A stretch of DNA of 64,000 nt from Fibrobacter sp. UWH4 (GCF_900142475.1 NZ_FRAY01000003.1:186001-250000); one strand, 5' to 3'; counted from the first letter of the stretch, positions 16,431-24,301 are shown. A program made the numbers and translations. Notes: generated by a model from the letters alone, not told the origin.

Positions 16431-17297
16431 GTGGTTTCTGTCAAGCGTTTTATTCACGATGAGCCGGCGTTGTTCAAGGCGACGGCTGAATTCGTGCGCC
16501 TGTTTGCGCGAATCGATGACCCGGTTCTTGCCGTCGCAACTTGTGAAAAAAATATCAATGCGCGTATTGCGTGGACGCTTTTCGGAACGGCGCTTTTTCA
16601 AGACGTTAGCTACCCTGAGTTTGTGACGCTTTTGCGGACTCTGAACGAAAAATTCCCTGGCGAAAAACTCTGGACATTGCCGGTGCCGAAGGCGCAGGAC
16701 ATTGAGGACTGTGTAGAAACCGCTTTCGGTTGTCGCTCCTGGTCCATGTTTGAGAACGTGTCGGGAATTTTCTGGAGTGTAGGGCTCTTTGTGCGCCGTC
16801 ACCTGGATTTGCGAGGGTGGCTTAAGTCTCGCACGCCCGAAGAAATCTGGCGCGATCTGGGTGAAATCTATTTTATGGGCAAGGGGAATCCGCGCCCGAA
16901 AGTTTGTGCCGCGATTTATCGATTGCTTGCTCCAGCTCCGGTGGGGCTTGGGCTTGACTGTGCGCCCTCGCCCAAATGGCCTCCGTTGCCTTTGACGATG
17001 GGCGCTCGCCGCTATCTCTCGATTCTTGGGCCTGCGAGCGACGGCTTTGCCGACTTGGAGCCCTCGCAAAAGCAAACGCTGGCGACAGATTTGTATGTGG
17101 CGCTTGTTCAATATTTGATGGAACAGTCTGAGAATGCCGAAGTGAAAAAGTCGAAGGTCGACGCTTTGACCGCCTACGTGGCAGCCCATAGTCTGCAGTT
17201 CTACTTGGAAGACGGTACGGATGATTTTATCTGTCGACTTTCTACCGACCATTGCCGCAAATGTCCCCTGCGCAAATATTGCAACTACGCTATTTGA
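16431..17297 (+). CDS. Uncharacterised protein with an endonuclease III-type 4Fe-4S motif
   Basis: I do not recognise the family. The product is about 288 residues, mostly helical. Its C-terminus has cysteines spaced CX6CX2CX5C (CRLSTDHCRKCPLRKYC), exactly the iron-sulfur loop of endonuclease III, MutY and other HhH-GPD DNA glycosylases. The canonical helix-hairpin-helix (LPGVG) and the catalytic Lys/Asp pair are not evident; MGKGNPRPKVCAAIYRLL might be a divergent counterpart. So a diverged DNA-repair or DNA-binding protein is a reasonable inference, not a proof. The start is GTG with AGGT-like bases upstream. It follows psd by 37 bases and is probably co-transcribed. Confidence 0.65.
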   Translation: MVSVKRFIHDEPALFKATAEFVRLFARIDDPVLAVATCEKNINARIAWTLFGTALFQDVSYPEFVTLLRTLNEKFPGEKLWTLPVPKAQDIEDCVETAFGCRSWSMFENVSGIFWSVGLFVRRHLDLRGWLKSRTPEEIWRDLGEIYFMGKGNPRPKVCAAIYRLLAPAPVGLGLDCAPSPKWPPLPLTMGARRYLSILGPASDGFADLEPSQKQTLATDLYVALVQYLMEQSENAEVKKSKVDALTAYVAAHSLQFYLEDGTDDFICRLSTDHCRKCPLRKYCNYAI

Positions 17298-17334
17298 TTC
17301 GGATTTCGGAATTCAGATTTTGGAGTTGTTTAGA
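17298..17334. repeat. Period-7 degenerate repeat (TTCGGAT type)
   Basis: Units TTCGGAT, TTCGGAA, TTCAGAT and TTTGGAG follow each other directly after the stop of the preceding gene. The unit family is the same as at 7130-7212 and 18246-18285. Confidence 0.6.
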
Positions 17335-17345
17335 TTTGGTGACTG

Positions 17346-17375
17346 TTGAAATTTTGACTCTTTTTTTTCTACATT
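17346..17375 (+). promoter_or_regulatory. Promoter of the lipoprotein gene, leaderless type
   Basis: TTGAAA (17346-17351), an 18-base spacer and TACATT (17370-17375). Only six bases separate the -10 box from the ATG at 17382, so transcription should begin at or next to the start codon. Confidence 0.55.
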
Positions 17376-17381
17376 TCTCGT

Positions 17382-18221
17382 ATGCTTTTCTCTTATAAAT
17401 CCTTGGGGCTTGTGCTTGCGGCGAGTATTGCGGCGCTTGTGACGGGCTGCCAGGAGAAAGATGAAATCCCGGTCGACTATTCCGCGATTGCGTACAAATT
17501 TTTTAAGCCTGTTTCCTTTGCTCAAGATTCTTCGAAAAATTCAGAAATATCTTCGCTGGAATGTCGCTTTGATTACCGTTATGCGGTTATGCTTGGCGAT
17601 ACTTTGGACGTGACGGTGCTTGAGTTCGAAAGCGATGTGTATGCGCTCGACTATTACATGAACAGCGGACATTTTCAGGGCAGCGTTCCGATTCTGAGGG
17701 GTAACTTCCTGGAGCAGAGTTTCCGTGCCGACAAACATATCTTTATTTTCAGACACGACAGCTACCGCCGCTATGAACGTGCAGACCTTGAGAATTACGT
17801 CCGCAAGTTCCCTGGCTACCATGGCGGTTTTCCGCAGGCATTCTTGAGCTTGCCGTTTGAATTCCGTGAACAGGGGCGTTCTTCGATTCAGACGAAGTTT
17901 TTCCTCGGCGTCAAGTCGAGCTTTCCGGTGCTGGAGCAAAGCTATCGTGACGGTAATTTGCGCTGGAACGTGGCTCGCAGCTGGGACCAGGTCGAATCGG
18001 ATGCGTTCAGCGCCTGGGCTTCCGGCTTGAAGCACGTGGAACCGGTCGGCATTTTCCCTGCGAATGACTGCATTTACTTTGAGGCGGGCGAGGGCTCAAA
18101 CGGAATTGCAAGCCGCCTGTCCGGCGGGCGAGTGGCTGTTGTCTGGGGCTATATGTCTTGGCCGGACTTGGAACGCACGTTCTTTACCGCCAGTGACCGC
18201 ATTTATGAGGCACGATATTAG
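17382..18221 (+). CDS. Uncharacterised lipoprotein
   Basis: A 279-residue protein with a type II signal peptide ending in LVTGC, so lipidation would be at Cys23. I do not recognise the rest. It is a mixed alpha/beta domain rich in aromatic residues (YALDYYMNSGHFQGSVPILRGNFLEQSF; HIFIFRHDSYRRYERADLENYVRKFPGY), with no enzyme signature that I can name. The mature protein starts with a charged linker (QEKDEIPVDYS). There is no ribosome binding site and the -10 box is only six bases away, so the mRNA is probably leaderless. Period-7 repeats flank the gene on both sides. Confidence 0.8.
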   Translation: MLFSYKSLGLVLAASIAALVTGCQEKDEIPVDYSAIAYKFFKPVSFAQDSSKNSEISSLECRFDYRYAVMLGDTLDVTVLEFESDVYALDYYMNSGHFQGSVPILRGNFLEQSFRADKHIFIFRHDSYRRYERADLENYVRKFPGYHGGFPQAFLSLPFEFREQGRSSIQTKFFLGVKSSFPVLEQSYRDGNLRWNVARSWDQVESDAFSAWASGLKHVEPVGIFPANDCIYFEAGEGSNGIASRLSGGRVAVVWGYMSWPDLERTFFTASDRIYEARY

Positions 18222-18245
18222 CGGTTATGGGCTCGGCGCGATTTT

Positions 18246-18288
18246 TCAATTCTGAAATCCGAAATCTGAATTCTGAATTTGTTATATT
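18246..18288 (+). repeat. Period-7 repeat ending in a -10 box
   Basis: Units TCTGAAA, TCCGAAA, TCTGAAT, TCTGAAT run into TATATT at 18283-18288, six bases before the ATG of the next gene. Confidence 0.6.
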
Positions 18289-18294
18289 AGTGCC

Positions 18295-18627
18295 ATGGCT
18301 ATTGAAAAACTTGCAGAAACTCTTTTGGAAAAGCTCCGTTTCATCACCAAGGCTGAAACGGTTATCGGTAACCCCATTCAGGCCGGCGAATCGACTGTTG
18401 TGCCCGTGAGCCGCGTGTCGGTGGGCTTCGGTTTTGGCGGTCACCAGTCCAAGGGCGATACTTCTGCCTCTGGCGGTGGCGCCTCGGTGGAACCGGTCGC
18501 CTTCCTCGTCATCAAGGGTGACGACGTGCGCGTGATGCCTATTAGCAAGGACAGTTCGCTTGTTTCTAAAGTCATGGACATCGTGCCCGATGTCGTGAAC
18601 AAGTTTAAGAAGACTGACTCTGAATAG
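18295..18627 (+). CDS. GerW/YtfJ family protein
   Basis: A 110-residue protein of the GerW (YtfJ) family, first known from spore formers but widespread in other bacteria. The family core is seen in VIGNPIQAGESTVVPVSRVSVGFGFGG, a glycine-rich stretch (GDTSASGGGASVEPVAFLVI) and the C-terminal helix (VMDIVPDVVNKF). It has no signal peptide. Fibrobacter does not sporulate, so the role here is unknown. The ATG is preceded by TATATT six bases upstream and no ribosome binding site. Confidence 0.85.
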   Translation: MAIEKLAETLLEKLRFITKAETVIGNPIQAGESTVVPVSRVSVGFGFGGHQSKGDTSASGGGASVEPVAFLVIKGDDVRVMPISKDSSLVSKVMDIVPDVVNKFKKTDSE

Positions 18628-18698
18628 TGCTTTGCCGTGACCGTGACTTTATGTTGCGGTCGACCTCTGTTATAAAAAATGATCTGTTTGAGTTGATT

Positions 18699-18960
18699 GT
18701 ACCTATAAGTTGTCGCTTTTGAGTGTCTTATAGGTGTTTTTTTTATGTGCGAAGTAATGTGCGACCTATAAATGATGATTGATCGTTATTTTATAGGTGT
18801 TTTTTTCTTGGATTTTGAGATTTCATGTAGTTAATTTGTTTGTAAAATGCAAAAAAGTACCTATAAAATGTTGCCTGTGAAAATGTTTATAGGTACATCT
18901 TTCTAATCATTTTGTTTTGCGTACCTATAAAGTCTTTTTTCTGTTTGACTTTATAGGTGG
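18699..18960. repeat. Array of four hairpins with constant ACCTATAA arms
   Basis: Four inverted repeats share the arms ACCTATAA and TTATAGGT: 18701-18735 (9-bp stem), 18764-18798 (9 bp), 18857-18896 (11 bp) and 18923-18958 (12 bp). Loops of 12-18 bases differ in sequence. The first two are followed by runs of seven or eight T. Starts are 63, 95 and 64 bases apart, and the second pair repeats the first at an offset of 158-160 bases. No open reading frame of note lies in this 509-base gap between 18627 and serC. Terminators, protein sites or a miniature mobile element are all possible. Confidence 0.8.
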
Positions 18961-18973
18961 TTCTTGCCAAAAT

Positions 18974-19003
18974 AAAAGCCCCAGCATTGAGCTGAGGCTT
19001 TTT
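18974..19003. terminator. Bidirectional terminator beyond the hairpin array
   Basis: AAAGCCCCAGC and GCTGAGGCTTTTT pair around ATTGA. The T-run serves the plus strand and the A-run upstream can serve minus-strand transcripts from serC. Confidence 0.75.
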
Positions 19004-19030
19004 GAATGATTTTTGCGTTCTGGCTAATTC

Positions 19031-19150
19031 TTAGCCTTTGAACTTTGGACTCCCGCATTCGCGTGAGCCCAAGTTCTTGGCATTAGCCTTAAAACGTTGG
19101 ACTTTCGCTGTCGCTCAAGTCCAAGTTCTTGGCTAATTAGCCGAGAACTT
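19031..19150. repeat. About 53-bp imperfect repeats abutting the serC 3' end
   Basis: Units begin with TTAGCC at 19031, 19083 and 19137; the third is the serC stop region itself (TTAGCCGAGAACTT). The first two contain TTGGACT...AGYCCAA hairpins and end with AAGTTCTTGGC. The serC terminus therefore looks like the seed of a small tandem array. Confidence 0.55.
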
Positions 19151-20243
19151 TCTTTTCGAAGTCGCCGAGGCAGTCAACGAGGGCCTGCACGCCTTCGACC
19201 GGCATCGCGTTGTAGATGGATGCGCGGAAGCCACCCACGGAGCGGTGACCCTTGAGCTGCTGCAGACCGCGAGCCTTTGCGAATTCGAGGAATTCCTTGG
19301 CGAGATCGTCTGCCTTGTCAGCGGCAACCACGTCCTTGTTGAACACGAACGGAACGTTCATGATGGAGCGGTCTTCCTTGGCAGCGGTACCGACGAACAC
19401 CTTGGAGTTGTCGAGGGCGCTGTAAAGGAGAGCAGCCTTGCTGCGGTTCACCTTTTCGATAGCATCCACACCACCGAATTCCTTGAGCCACTTGAGGGTG
19501 CGGTTCATCACGTACACGGCGAATACCGGAGGAGTGTTGAACATGTTGGCAGCGTCGATGTGGGTCTGGAAGTTGAGCATGGTCGGGATGGTGCGGTTCA
19601 CCTTGCCGAGAAGGCCCTTCTTGATAATCGTCACGGTCACGCCAGCGCAGCTGATGTTCTTCTGGGCGCCGCCGTACACAACGCCGAAGTCGGACACGTT
19701 GATCTTGCGGGCGAGGAAGTCGGAGCTCACGTCAGCCATGAGGAAGCCGGACTTCGGCTTCGGGAAGTTGTGCCATTCGGTACCGTAGATGGTGTTGTTG
19801 GCCGTCACGTGGAGGTAGGTCGCGTTGTCGCTGAGCTTCAGGTTCTTGTCGATGCGGCTGTAAGTTTCGGACTTGGTGTCGCAAGCGGCGAGAGCGTTAC
19901 CGAACTGCTTGGCTTCCTTGTAGGCCTTGTTTGCCCAAACGCCAGTCAGAGCGTAGTCTGCCGTAGCGTCCTGGTCCAAGAAGTTCATCGGGAGCATGCA
20001 GAACAGAAGGGAGCAACCACCACCGAGGAAAACGATGTCGTAGTCTTCAGGGATGCCCATCAATTCGCGGAGGTACTGTTCCGTCTGGGCGAACATGTTT
20101 TCAATCGGCTTTGAACGGTGACTCATGGAGAGAATGCTGATGCCGCTGTTTTCGAAGTCGATGCATGCAGCAGATGCTTCCTTGAGTGCCTGTTCGGGCA
20201 GGACAGACGGTCCTGCGCTAAAGTTATAGACTTTATTTGCCAT
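19137..20243 (-). CDS. serC: Phosphoserine aminotransferase
   Basis: SerC transfers an amino group from glutamate to 3-phosphohydroxypyruvate in serine synthesis, using pyridoxal phosphate; it also serves pyridoxal synthesis in some bacteria. The 368-residue product begins MANKVYNFSAGPSVLPEQ and includes SMSHRSKP, FLGGGCSLLF and the cofactor lysine in YGGAQKNISCAG. HRSVGGFRASIYNAM at the end is the class V signature. I start at ATG 20243, which has AAAGGAA upstream; a longer frame reaching 20312 adds an unrelated leader. No other serine-pathway gene is near. Confidence 0.95.
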   Translation of the reverse strand: MANKVYNFSAGPSVLPEQALKEASAACIDFENSGISILSMSHRSKPIENMFAQTEQYLRELMGIPEDYDIVFLGGGCSLLFCMLPMNFLDQDATADYALTGVWANKAYKEAKQFGNALAACDTKSETYSRIDKNLKLSDNATYLHVTANNTIYGTEWHNFPKPKSGFLMADVSSDFLARKINVSDFGVVYGGAQKNISCAGVTVTIIKKGLLGKVNRTIPTMLNFQTHIDAANMFNTPPVFAVYVMNRTLKWLKEFGGVDAIEKVNRSKAALLYSALDNSKVFVGTAAKEDRSIMNVPFVFNKDVVAADKADDLAKEFLEFAKARGLQQLKGHRSVGGFRASIYNAMPVEGVQALVDCLGDFEKKVLG

Positions 20244-20362
20244 GGTTGTGTTCCTTTTTGTTTTGCCCTTTTGGGGCTTTATAATTACGCGCGTAAAAAT
20301 AGCAAAATACACCCCGTTCGGCTACATCAGAAGCAATAAAAAAATTTGATGGGAGTGTATAG

Positions 20363-20388
20363 AAAAAGCCCCGTTTGGACGGGGCTTG
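20363..20388 (-). terminator. Terminator of the HD-like gene
   Basis: On the minus strand GCCCCGT, CCAA and ACGGGGC form a perfect stem followed by TTTTT. Confidence 0.85.
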
Positions 20389-20403
20389 GCTTAATGGATT
20401 GAG

Positions 20404-20428
20404 ATCCTTCGACTTCGCTCAGGATGAC
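20404..20428. repeat. Short palindromic repeat (ATCCT...AGGATGAC type)
   Basis: ATCCTTCGACTTCGCTCAGGATGAC, an imperfect hairpin seen in the same style at 61041-61090 and partly at 55737-55760. Such elements are common between genes in many bacteria. Confidence 0.5.
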
Positions 20429-20436
20429 ACTGTAAA

Positions 20437-20961
20437 TTACACGCCGAGCGCTTCGATAGCGGCTTGGTACTTCTTGAGGCGGAACTTGGTCTTGAGTTCG
20501 CGGCGTTCCTGGCGCTTGATGTACTTGTCTTCCAAAAGAACGTTCAGAATGGCGCTCTTGGCCTTGGCCATCAGCGGATCGTTCTTGAGGGTGCCCATGA
20601 AATTTACGAATTCCTTTTCGCGGGCTTCGTAATTCGCTTCTTCGGCGGGAACGCCTTCGGCCATAAGCTTGCAGCTGTATTCGTCGATCCAGCCCTGGTT
20701 CTTGTGGTAAGTCATCTTCTGGATCTTTTCGACCATGTCGGCCGGAACGCCCATGGCGATCACTTCTTCAGGGGTTTTCTTGGTAGTGTCGGTAATCAAG
20801 TCCTGCAAAATGGCGAGTGTCTGGACTTCTTCGGATTCACCCTTGTTCTTCAAGAAGTCCGCGACGTTTTGGAGAAAATCGATATAGGGGCCACCGGCCT
20901 TGTCTGTTTGGTTCTTATGGACATCGGCGGCAATTTTGTAAGCTTCTGCGTAAGAGAGCAT
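20437..20961 (-). CDS. Degenerate HD-domain (RelA/SpoT hydrolase-like) protein
   Basis: A 174-residue protein. The first half resembles the HD hydrolase of MESH1/SpoT: AYKIAADVHKNQTDKAGGPYIDFLQNVADFL matches the usual A..AH..Q.DKAG.PYI.H...VA pattern. Two metal-site residues have changed: the second histidine (PYI.H) is replaced, and the HD pair reads QD in LAILQDLITDT. It is therefore probably inactive as a (p)ppGpp hydrolase and may bind a ligand or a partner instead. The C-terminal part (EREFVNFM-like helix and KDPL-rich helices) is family-typical. The start at 20961 has AAAGGA at a good distance. It stands alone with its own terminator. Confidence 0.65.
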   Translation of the reverse strand: MLSYAEAYKIAADVHKNQTDKAGGPYIDFLQNVADFLKNKGESEEVQTLAILQDLITDTTKKTPEEVIAMGVPADMVEKIQKMTYHKNQGWIDEYSCKLMAEGVPAEEANYEAREKEFVNFMGTLKNDPLMAKAKSAILNVLLEDKYIKRQERRELKTKFRLKKYQAAIEALGV

Positions 20962-21092
20962 AATGATCCTTTTAAAAAATAAAACTATCGGTGCTAATCG
21001 CACTATACCCTCAATATATATAAAGATTTCAAGAAAAAGTGTCACGTTTTTGTCTTATTTTTCAAAAAAAGGCTTTTTTTCAAATTTAGGGC

Positions 21093-21134
21093 AAAAAAAA
21101 GCCCCAGCAAGGCTGTTGGACCATTTTGCCGGGG
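21093..21134 (-). terminator. Terminator of metF
   Basis: On the minus strand CCCCGGC and GCTGGGG pair around a 20-base loop, followed by eight T residues. Confidence 0.7.
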
Positions 21135-21136
21135 AG

Positions 21137-21153
21137 TATTCCAAGTTGGAATA
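21137..21153. promoter_or_regulatory. 17-bp palindrome TATTCCAA-G-TTGGAATA
   Basis: A perfect palindrome with eight-base arms, nine bases beyond the metF stop. It has the same geometry and core as the palindrome before groES (34896-34912). Its role is unknown. Confidence 0.5.
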
Positions 21154-21161
21154 GGGACTTT

Positions 21162-22049
21162 TTAGGCGAAGTTCTTGCCCAAAATGGCGGAGACGTTCTT
21201 CAGGATTCCTTCGGCGACGTCCGGCTTGTTCATGGAGTAAACGTGTACGTTTGTGATGCCGTTGGCGTACAGGTCGATGATCTGGTCGCTGGCATAAATG
21301 ATACCGGCCTGCTTCATGGCGTCGGGGTCGCTGCCGAACTTGTCCACAAGCGATTTAAAGCGCTGCGGCATAAAGGAACCGGAAAGCTTGATGGCGCGTT
21401 CTACCTGGTTCGCATTCGTGATGGGCATAATGCCTGGGAGCACCGGGCAGTTCACGCCCGCATCGCGGAGCTTGTAAAGGAAGCTGAAGAAGAGGTTGTT
21501 GTCGAAAACCATCTGCGTCGTGAGGAAGTCGGCGCCGGCGTCGACCTTTTCCTTGAGGTGTTTGATGTCTTCGGCCTGGTTGGCGCTTTCGGGGTGCTTC
21601 TCGGGGTAGCAGGCGGCTCCGATGCAGAAGTCCGCGTCTGCGTCCTTGAGTTCACGGATGAGTTCCACGGCGTAGTGGTAATCACAGTTGTCGCGACCGT
21701 TTGCAATCAGCTCCGGCGTGAGGTCGCCACGGAGCGCCATCACGTTCTTGATGCCTGCGGCCCTCATATCTTCGATGCGCTGGCGGATGGTTTCCTTGCT
21801 GCTGGAGACGCAGGTGAGGTGGGCGAGCATCGGGATGCCGAACTTTTCCTTGAGGTTCTTTGCAATCTGGAGCGTGTACTGGCTCACGCCGCCACCGGCA
21901 CCGTAAGTCACGCTCATAAAGGCGGGACCGAGGGCTGCAATCGATTCGGTGGCGGCCTTTACGTTATCGAAGCTTGTCTCTTTTTTAGGCGGGAAAACTT
22001 CGAACGAAAGGCTCATCTTGTCTTGCTTCAGAATGTCTACAATCTTCAT
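21162..22049 (-). CDS. metF: Methylenetetrahydrofolate reductase
   Basis: MetF reduces 5,10-methylene- to 5-methyl-tetrahydrofolate with FAD and NADH, supplying the methyl group for methionine. The 295-residue length is that of bacterial MetF. Key stretches are SFEVFPPK near the start with the catalytic glutamate, SVTYGAGG, LAHLTCV, NVMALRGD and GADFLTTQMVFDN. GGAG lies seven bases before the ATG. No metE or metH is adjacent. The short leader (22050-22139) contains a GC-rich stretch but no riboswitch I can identify. Confidence 0.95.
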   Translation of the reverse strand: MKIVDILKQDKMSLSFEVFPPKKETSFDNVKAATESIAALGPAFMSVTYGAGGGVSQYTLQIAKNLKEKFGIPMLAHLTCVSSSKETIRQRIEDMRAAGIKNVMALRGDLTPELIANGRDNCDYHYAVELIRELKDADADFCIGAACYPEKHPESANQAEDIKHLKEKVDAGADFLTTQMVFDNNLFFSFLYKLRDAGVNCPVLPGIMPITNANQVERAIKLSGSFMPQRFKSLVDKFGSDPDAMKQAGIIYASDQIIDLYANGITNVHVYSMNKPDVAEGILKNVSAILGKNFA

Positions 22050-22139
22050 AATTTCTCCGTGGGCGGGCGAACCGGCACCCTAAGTCTATGCAAATATGTT
22101 GATACACGCATAAATATAGTAAAAATCTAAAAATAAAGT

Positions 22140-22477
22140 TTAATCCGCGCAAAGCCTGCCAAGTTCGTCCTTCTTTTCGAGGATGGTATCGAGCAGGCTT
22201 TTGTAATCCATGTCGGTATTGTTGCGGAGCAATTCGGTAATTTCTACGATCGACGTGTAGAGCGGCGTGAGCGAGAGGTTGCCGAGGACACCTTTCAGCG
22301 CATGGGCCGCCTCGAAGGCGGCTTTCAGGTCTTTCGCGGCAATGGAATCCTTGAGCTTGTCGAAGTAGCCCTCGCCGGGGCCACGAGTTTCAGGTACAGC
22401 GCCTCGTTCCCGAAGCAGCGTGCAAGCCCCTCGGCGGTATTTGCCCCAAAAGCGTTCAGTTTTTCGATGGTAATCAT
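22140..22477 (-). pseudogene. Hpt phosphotransfer protein, frameshifted
   Basis: Read from ATG 22477 the frame gives a good Hpt start (MITIEKLNAFGANTAEGLARCFGNEALYLKLVA) and then loses the fold. After the GGGG run at 22377-22380 the +1 frame continues with the correct Hpt core, including the phosphorylated histidine in AAHALKGVLGNL. One missing base explains this; with it restored the protein would be about 112 residues, the normal size. The start overlaps the stop of the REC-GGDEF-EAL gene (ATGA), so the two are coupled. A run of identical bases is a typical site for a sequencing error, so the gene may be intact in the living strain. It is the only lone Hpt near three hybrid kinases. Confidence 0.75.
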
Positions 22478-24177
22478 GCGCCCCTCCGGCGTTCAAGTTC
22501 CTTTTCGATGAAGGGTACAAAGTCCTTCGGCGGGACCGGCTTCGAGAAGAAGTATCCCTGGATAATCTGGCAGCCCATTCCCTTGAGGGTATCGAGCTGC
22601 GACTGCGTTTCTACGCCTTCCGCTACGGCAGGAATCTTGAGGAATTTCGCGATGCCCGCCACAAGTTCCACGAGTTTCAGGTTGCGTTCGTCCTTTTCCA
22701 TGTTGCGCACGAACGACATGTCGATTTTCAGGATGTCGATGGGCAGCGTGGTAATCATGTTCAACGAGGAGTATCCGGAACCGAAATCGTCCATCTCGAT
22801 GCGGAATCCCTTTTTGCGCAGGTTCTCGATGACCTCGATAAGGCGCTCCATGTTCTCGCAGTAGGCGCTCTCGGTCACTTCAAGCATATATTCTTCCGGA
22901 GAAAGGCCGTTTTCTTCGAGAAGGCGCATAAGTTTCGTTTCCAGTTCCGGGTCCATGATGTCGATGCGGGACACGTTCACGGAAACGGGCACCGTCACGC
23001 CGAATACGTCCTTCCATTTGCGGATCTGTTTTGCGACTTCGTTCCAGACAAAGTTGTCTACTTTTTGTATAAGGCCGTTCCCTTCGAACAGCGGGATGAA
23101 GTCGCCCGGGCTTATGAATCCGAGTGTCGGGTGTATCCAGCGGATGAGGGCTTCGGCGCTGGTGAGCCGCGGGGTGTCGCCTTCGATGTTGTATTTCGGC
23201 TGGTAATAGACAATCAGGTTCTTGTTGTCTATGGCGCTCTGCAAGTCGCGGATGAGAGTTTCCTCGAACATGTAGCGGGAATGCATCTCGTTGTTATAGC
23301 GGGTAAACGCCTGCGTCAGGTCGCCGCGGTTCTTGTCGCAGGCGGCCTTCGCGCGGTCAAACCATGCCTCGATTTCCACGTTGCGGTCTACATTTTCCCA
23401 CAGGCCAAAGCGCACGCGGATGTGGTTCACCTCGAAGAATTCGGTAAGGATTTCCTGGACGATGTTGCGGATGTTGTCGTAGCTTTCCTGGTGCGTCGCG
23501 AAGATATAGAACGTGTCTGCGTCTGCACGGCAGGCGATGGCGTTCATGGGGGCGAGTTCATTCTTGAGCGCGCTACCGATTTCTGCAAGCAGGCGGTCGC
23601 CAAAGTCCCTTCCGCAGAACTCGTTCACCAGGTGGAACTGTTCGATGTCAAATACTATTGCGTCGCGGGGAATGTCCCTGCTCCACAGCTCGATCTGGCG
23701 GATGTATTCAAAGAAGTAATCCTTGGTGTAAAGGCCGGAAATATGGTCGCGTTCCGTCTGGCGGATAATGTCCTGGTCTTCGAAGAGTTCGATGATTTTT
23801 TCGCAGCGGGCGAGCACTACCTCGGGCATGTCGAAGGGCTTCGCGATAAAGTCGGCGGCGCCCAGTTTGAGACTGCGGACTTCGGATTCCTTTTCGGAGG
23901 TCATCACGATGACCGGAATGCGCTTGAGTGTTTCGGTGGTTTCTCTTTTTTTCAGGAATTCAAACCCGTCCATCACGGGCATAAGCAGGTCCAGCAGGAT
24001 AAGCGAGAACCGTTTGTCTTGCCTGGAGAGTGCTGCGAGGGCTTCCTTGGCGTTGTCGGCATATTCGACGTCGTAGTTCACGGAAAGGATATTACCCAGG
24101 ATTTCTCGGTTTACCACTTCGTCGTCTACGATAAGGACGTGTCTTTTGACGGTAGTGATCTGGCGTAGTTTTTTCAT
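22474..24177 (-). CDS. Response regulator REC-GGDEF(degenerate)-EAL
   Basis: A 567-residue output protein. Residues 12-130 are a receiver: VLIVDDE, phospho-acceptor Asp63 in LILLDLLMPVMDG, MTSEKE and FIAKPFD. A GGDEF-like domain follows whose signature reads DADTF, so it should not make c-di-GMP. The C-terminal EAL domain keeps EALIRW, VTESAYC, DDFGSGYSSLN and AEGVE, so phosphorylation probably controls phosphodiesterase activity. The start at 24177 has AAGGAG upstream. It overlaps the Hpt gene by four bases and is divergent from three hybrid kinases, the likely source of phosphate. Confidence 0.9.
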   Translation of the reverse strand: MKKLRQITTVKRHVLIVDDEVVNREILGNILSVNYDVEYADNAKEALAALSRQDKRFSLILLDLLMPVMDGFEFLKKRETTETLKRIPVIVMTSEKESEVRSLKLGAADFIAKPFDMPEVVLARCEKIIELFEDQDIIRQTERDHISGLYTKDYFFEYIRQIELWSRDIPRDAIVFDIEQFHLVNEFCGRDFGDRLLAEIGSALKNELAPMNAIACRADADTFYIFATHQESYDNIRNIVQEILTEFFEVNHIRVRFGLWENVDRNVEIEAWFDRAKAACDKNRGDLTQAFTRYNNEMHSRYMFEETLIRDLQSAIDNKNLIVYYQPKYNIEGDTPRLTSAEALIRWIHPTLGFISPGDFIPLFEGNGLIQKVDNFVWNEVAKQIRKWKDVFGVTVPVSVNVSRIDIMDPELETKLMRLLEENGLSPEEYMLEVTESAYCENMERLIEVIENLRKKGFRIEMDDFGSGYSSLNMITTLPIDILKIDMSFVRNMEKDERNLKLVELVAGIAKFLKIPAVAEGVETQSQLDTLKGMGCQIIQGYFFSKPVPPKDFVPFIEKELERRRGA

Positions 24178-24301
24178 TGGAGAAAACTCCTTGTATCCAT
24201 GGATAAATATATGTAAAAAGAAATAAAAAAGTATCGGATTGTGCGACAAAGCAGTTTTTTTAGATATCTTTAAAACAGAATTACCAGAGTACGAGGTCCC
24301 T

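Noticed and set aside
18699-18960. CRISPR array
   Set aside because: The repeats are only eight bases, alternate in orientation and have irregular spacing; no cas gene is near.
22050-22139. Riboswitch in the metF leader
   Set aside because: The leader is short and shows no SAM, SAH or THF riboswitch core that I can recognise.
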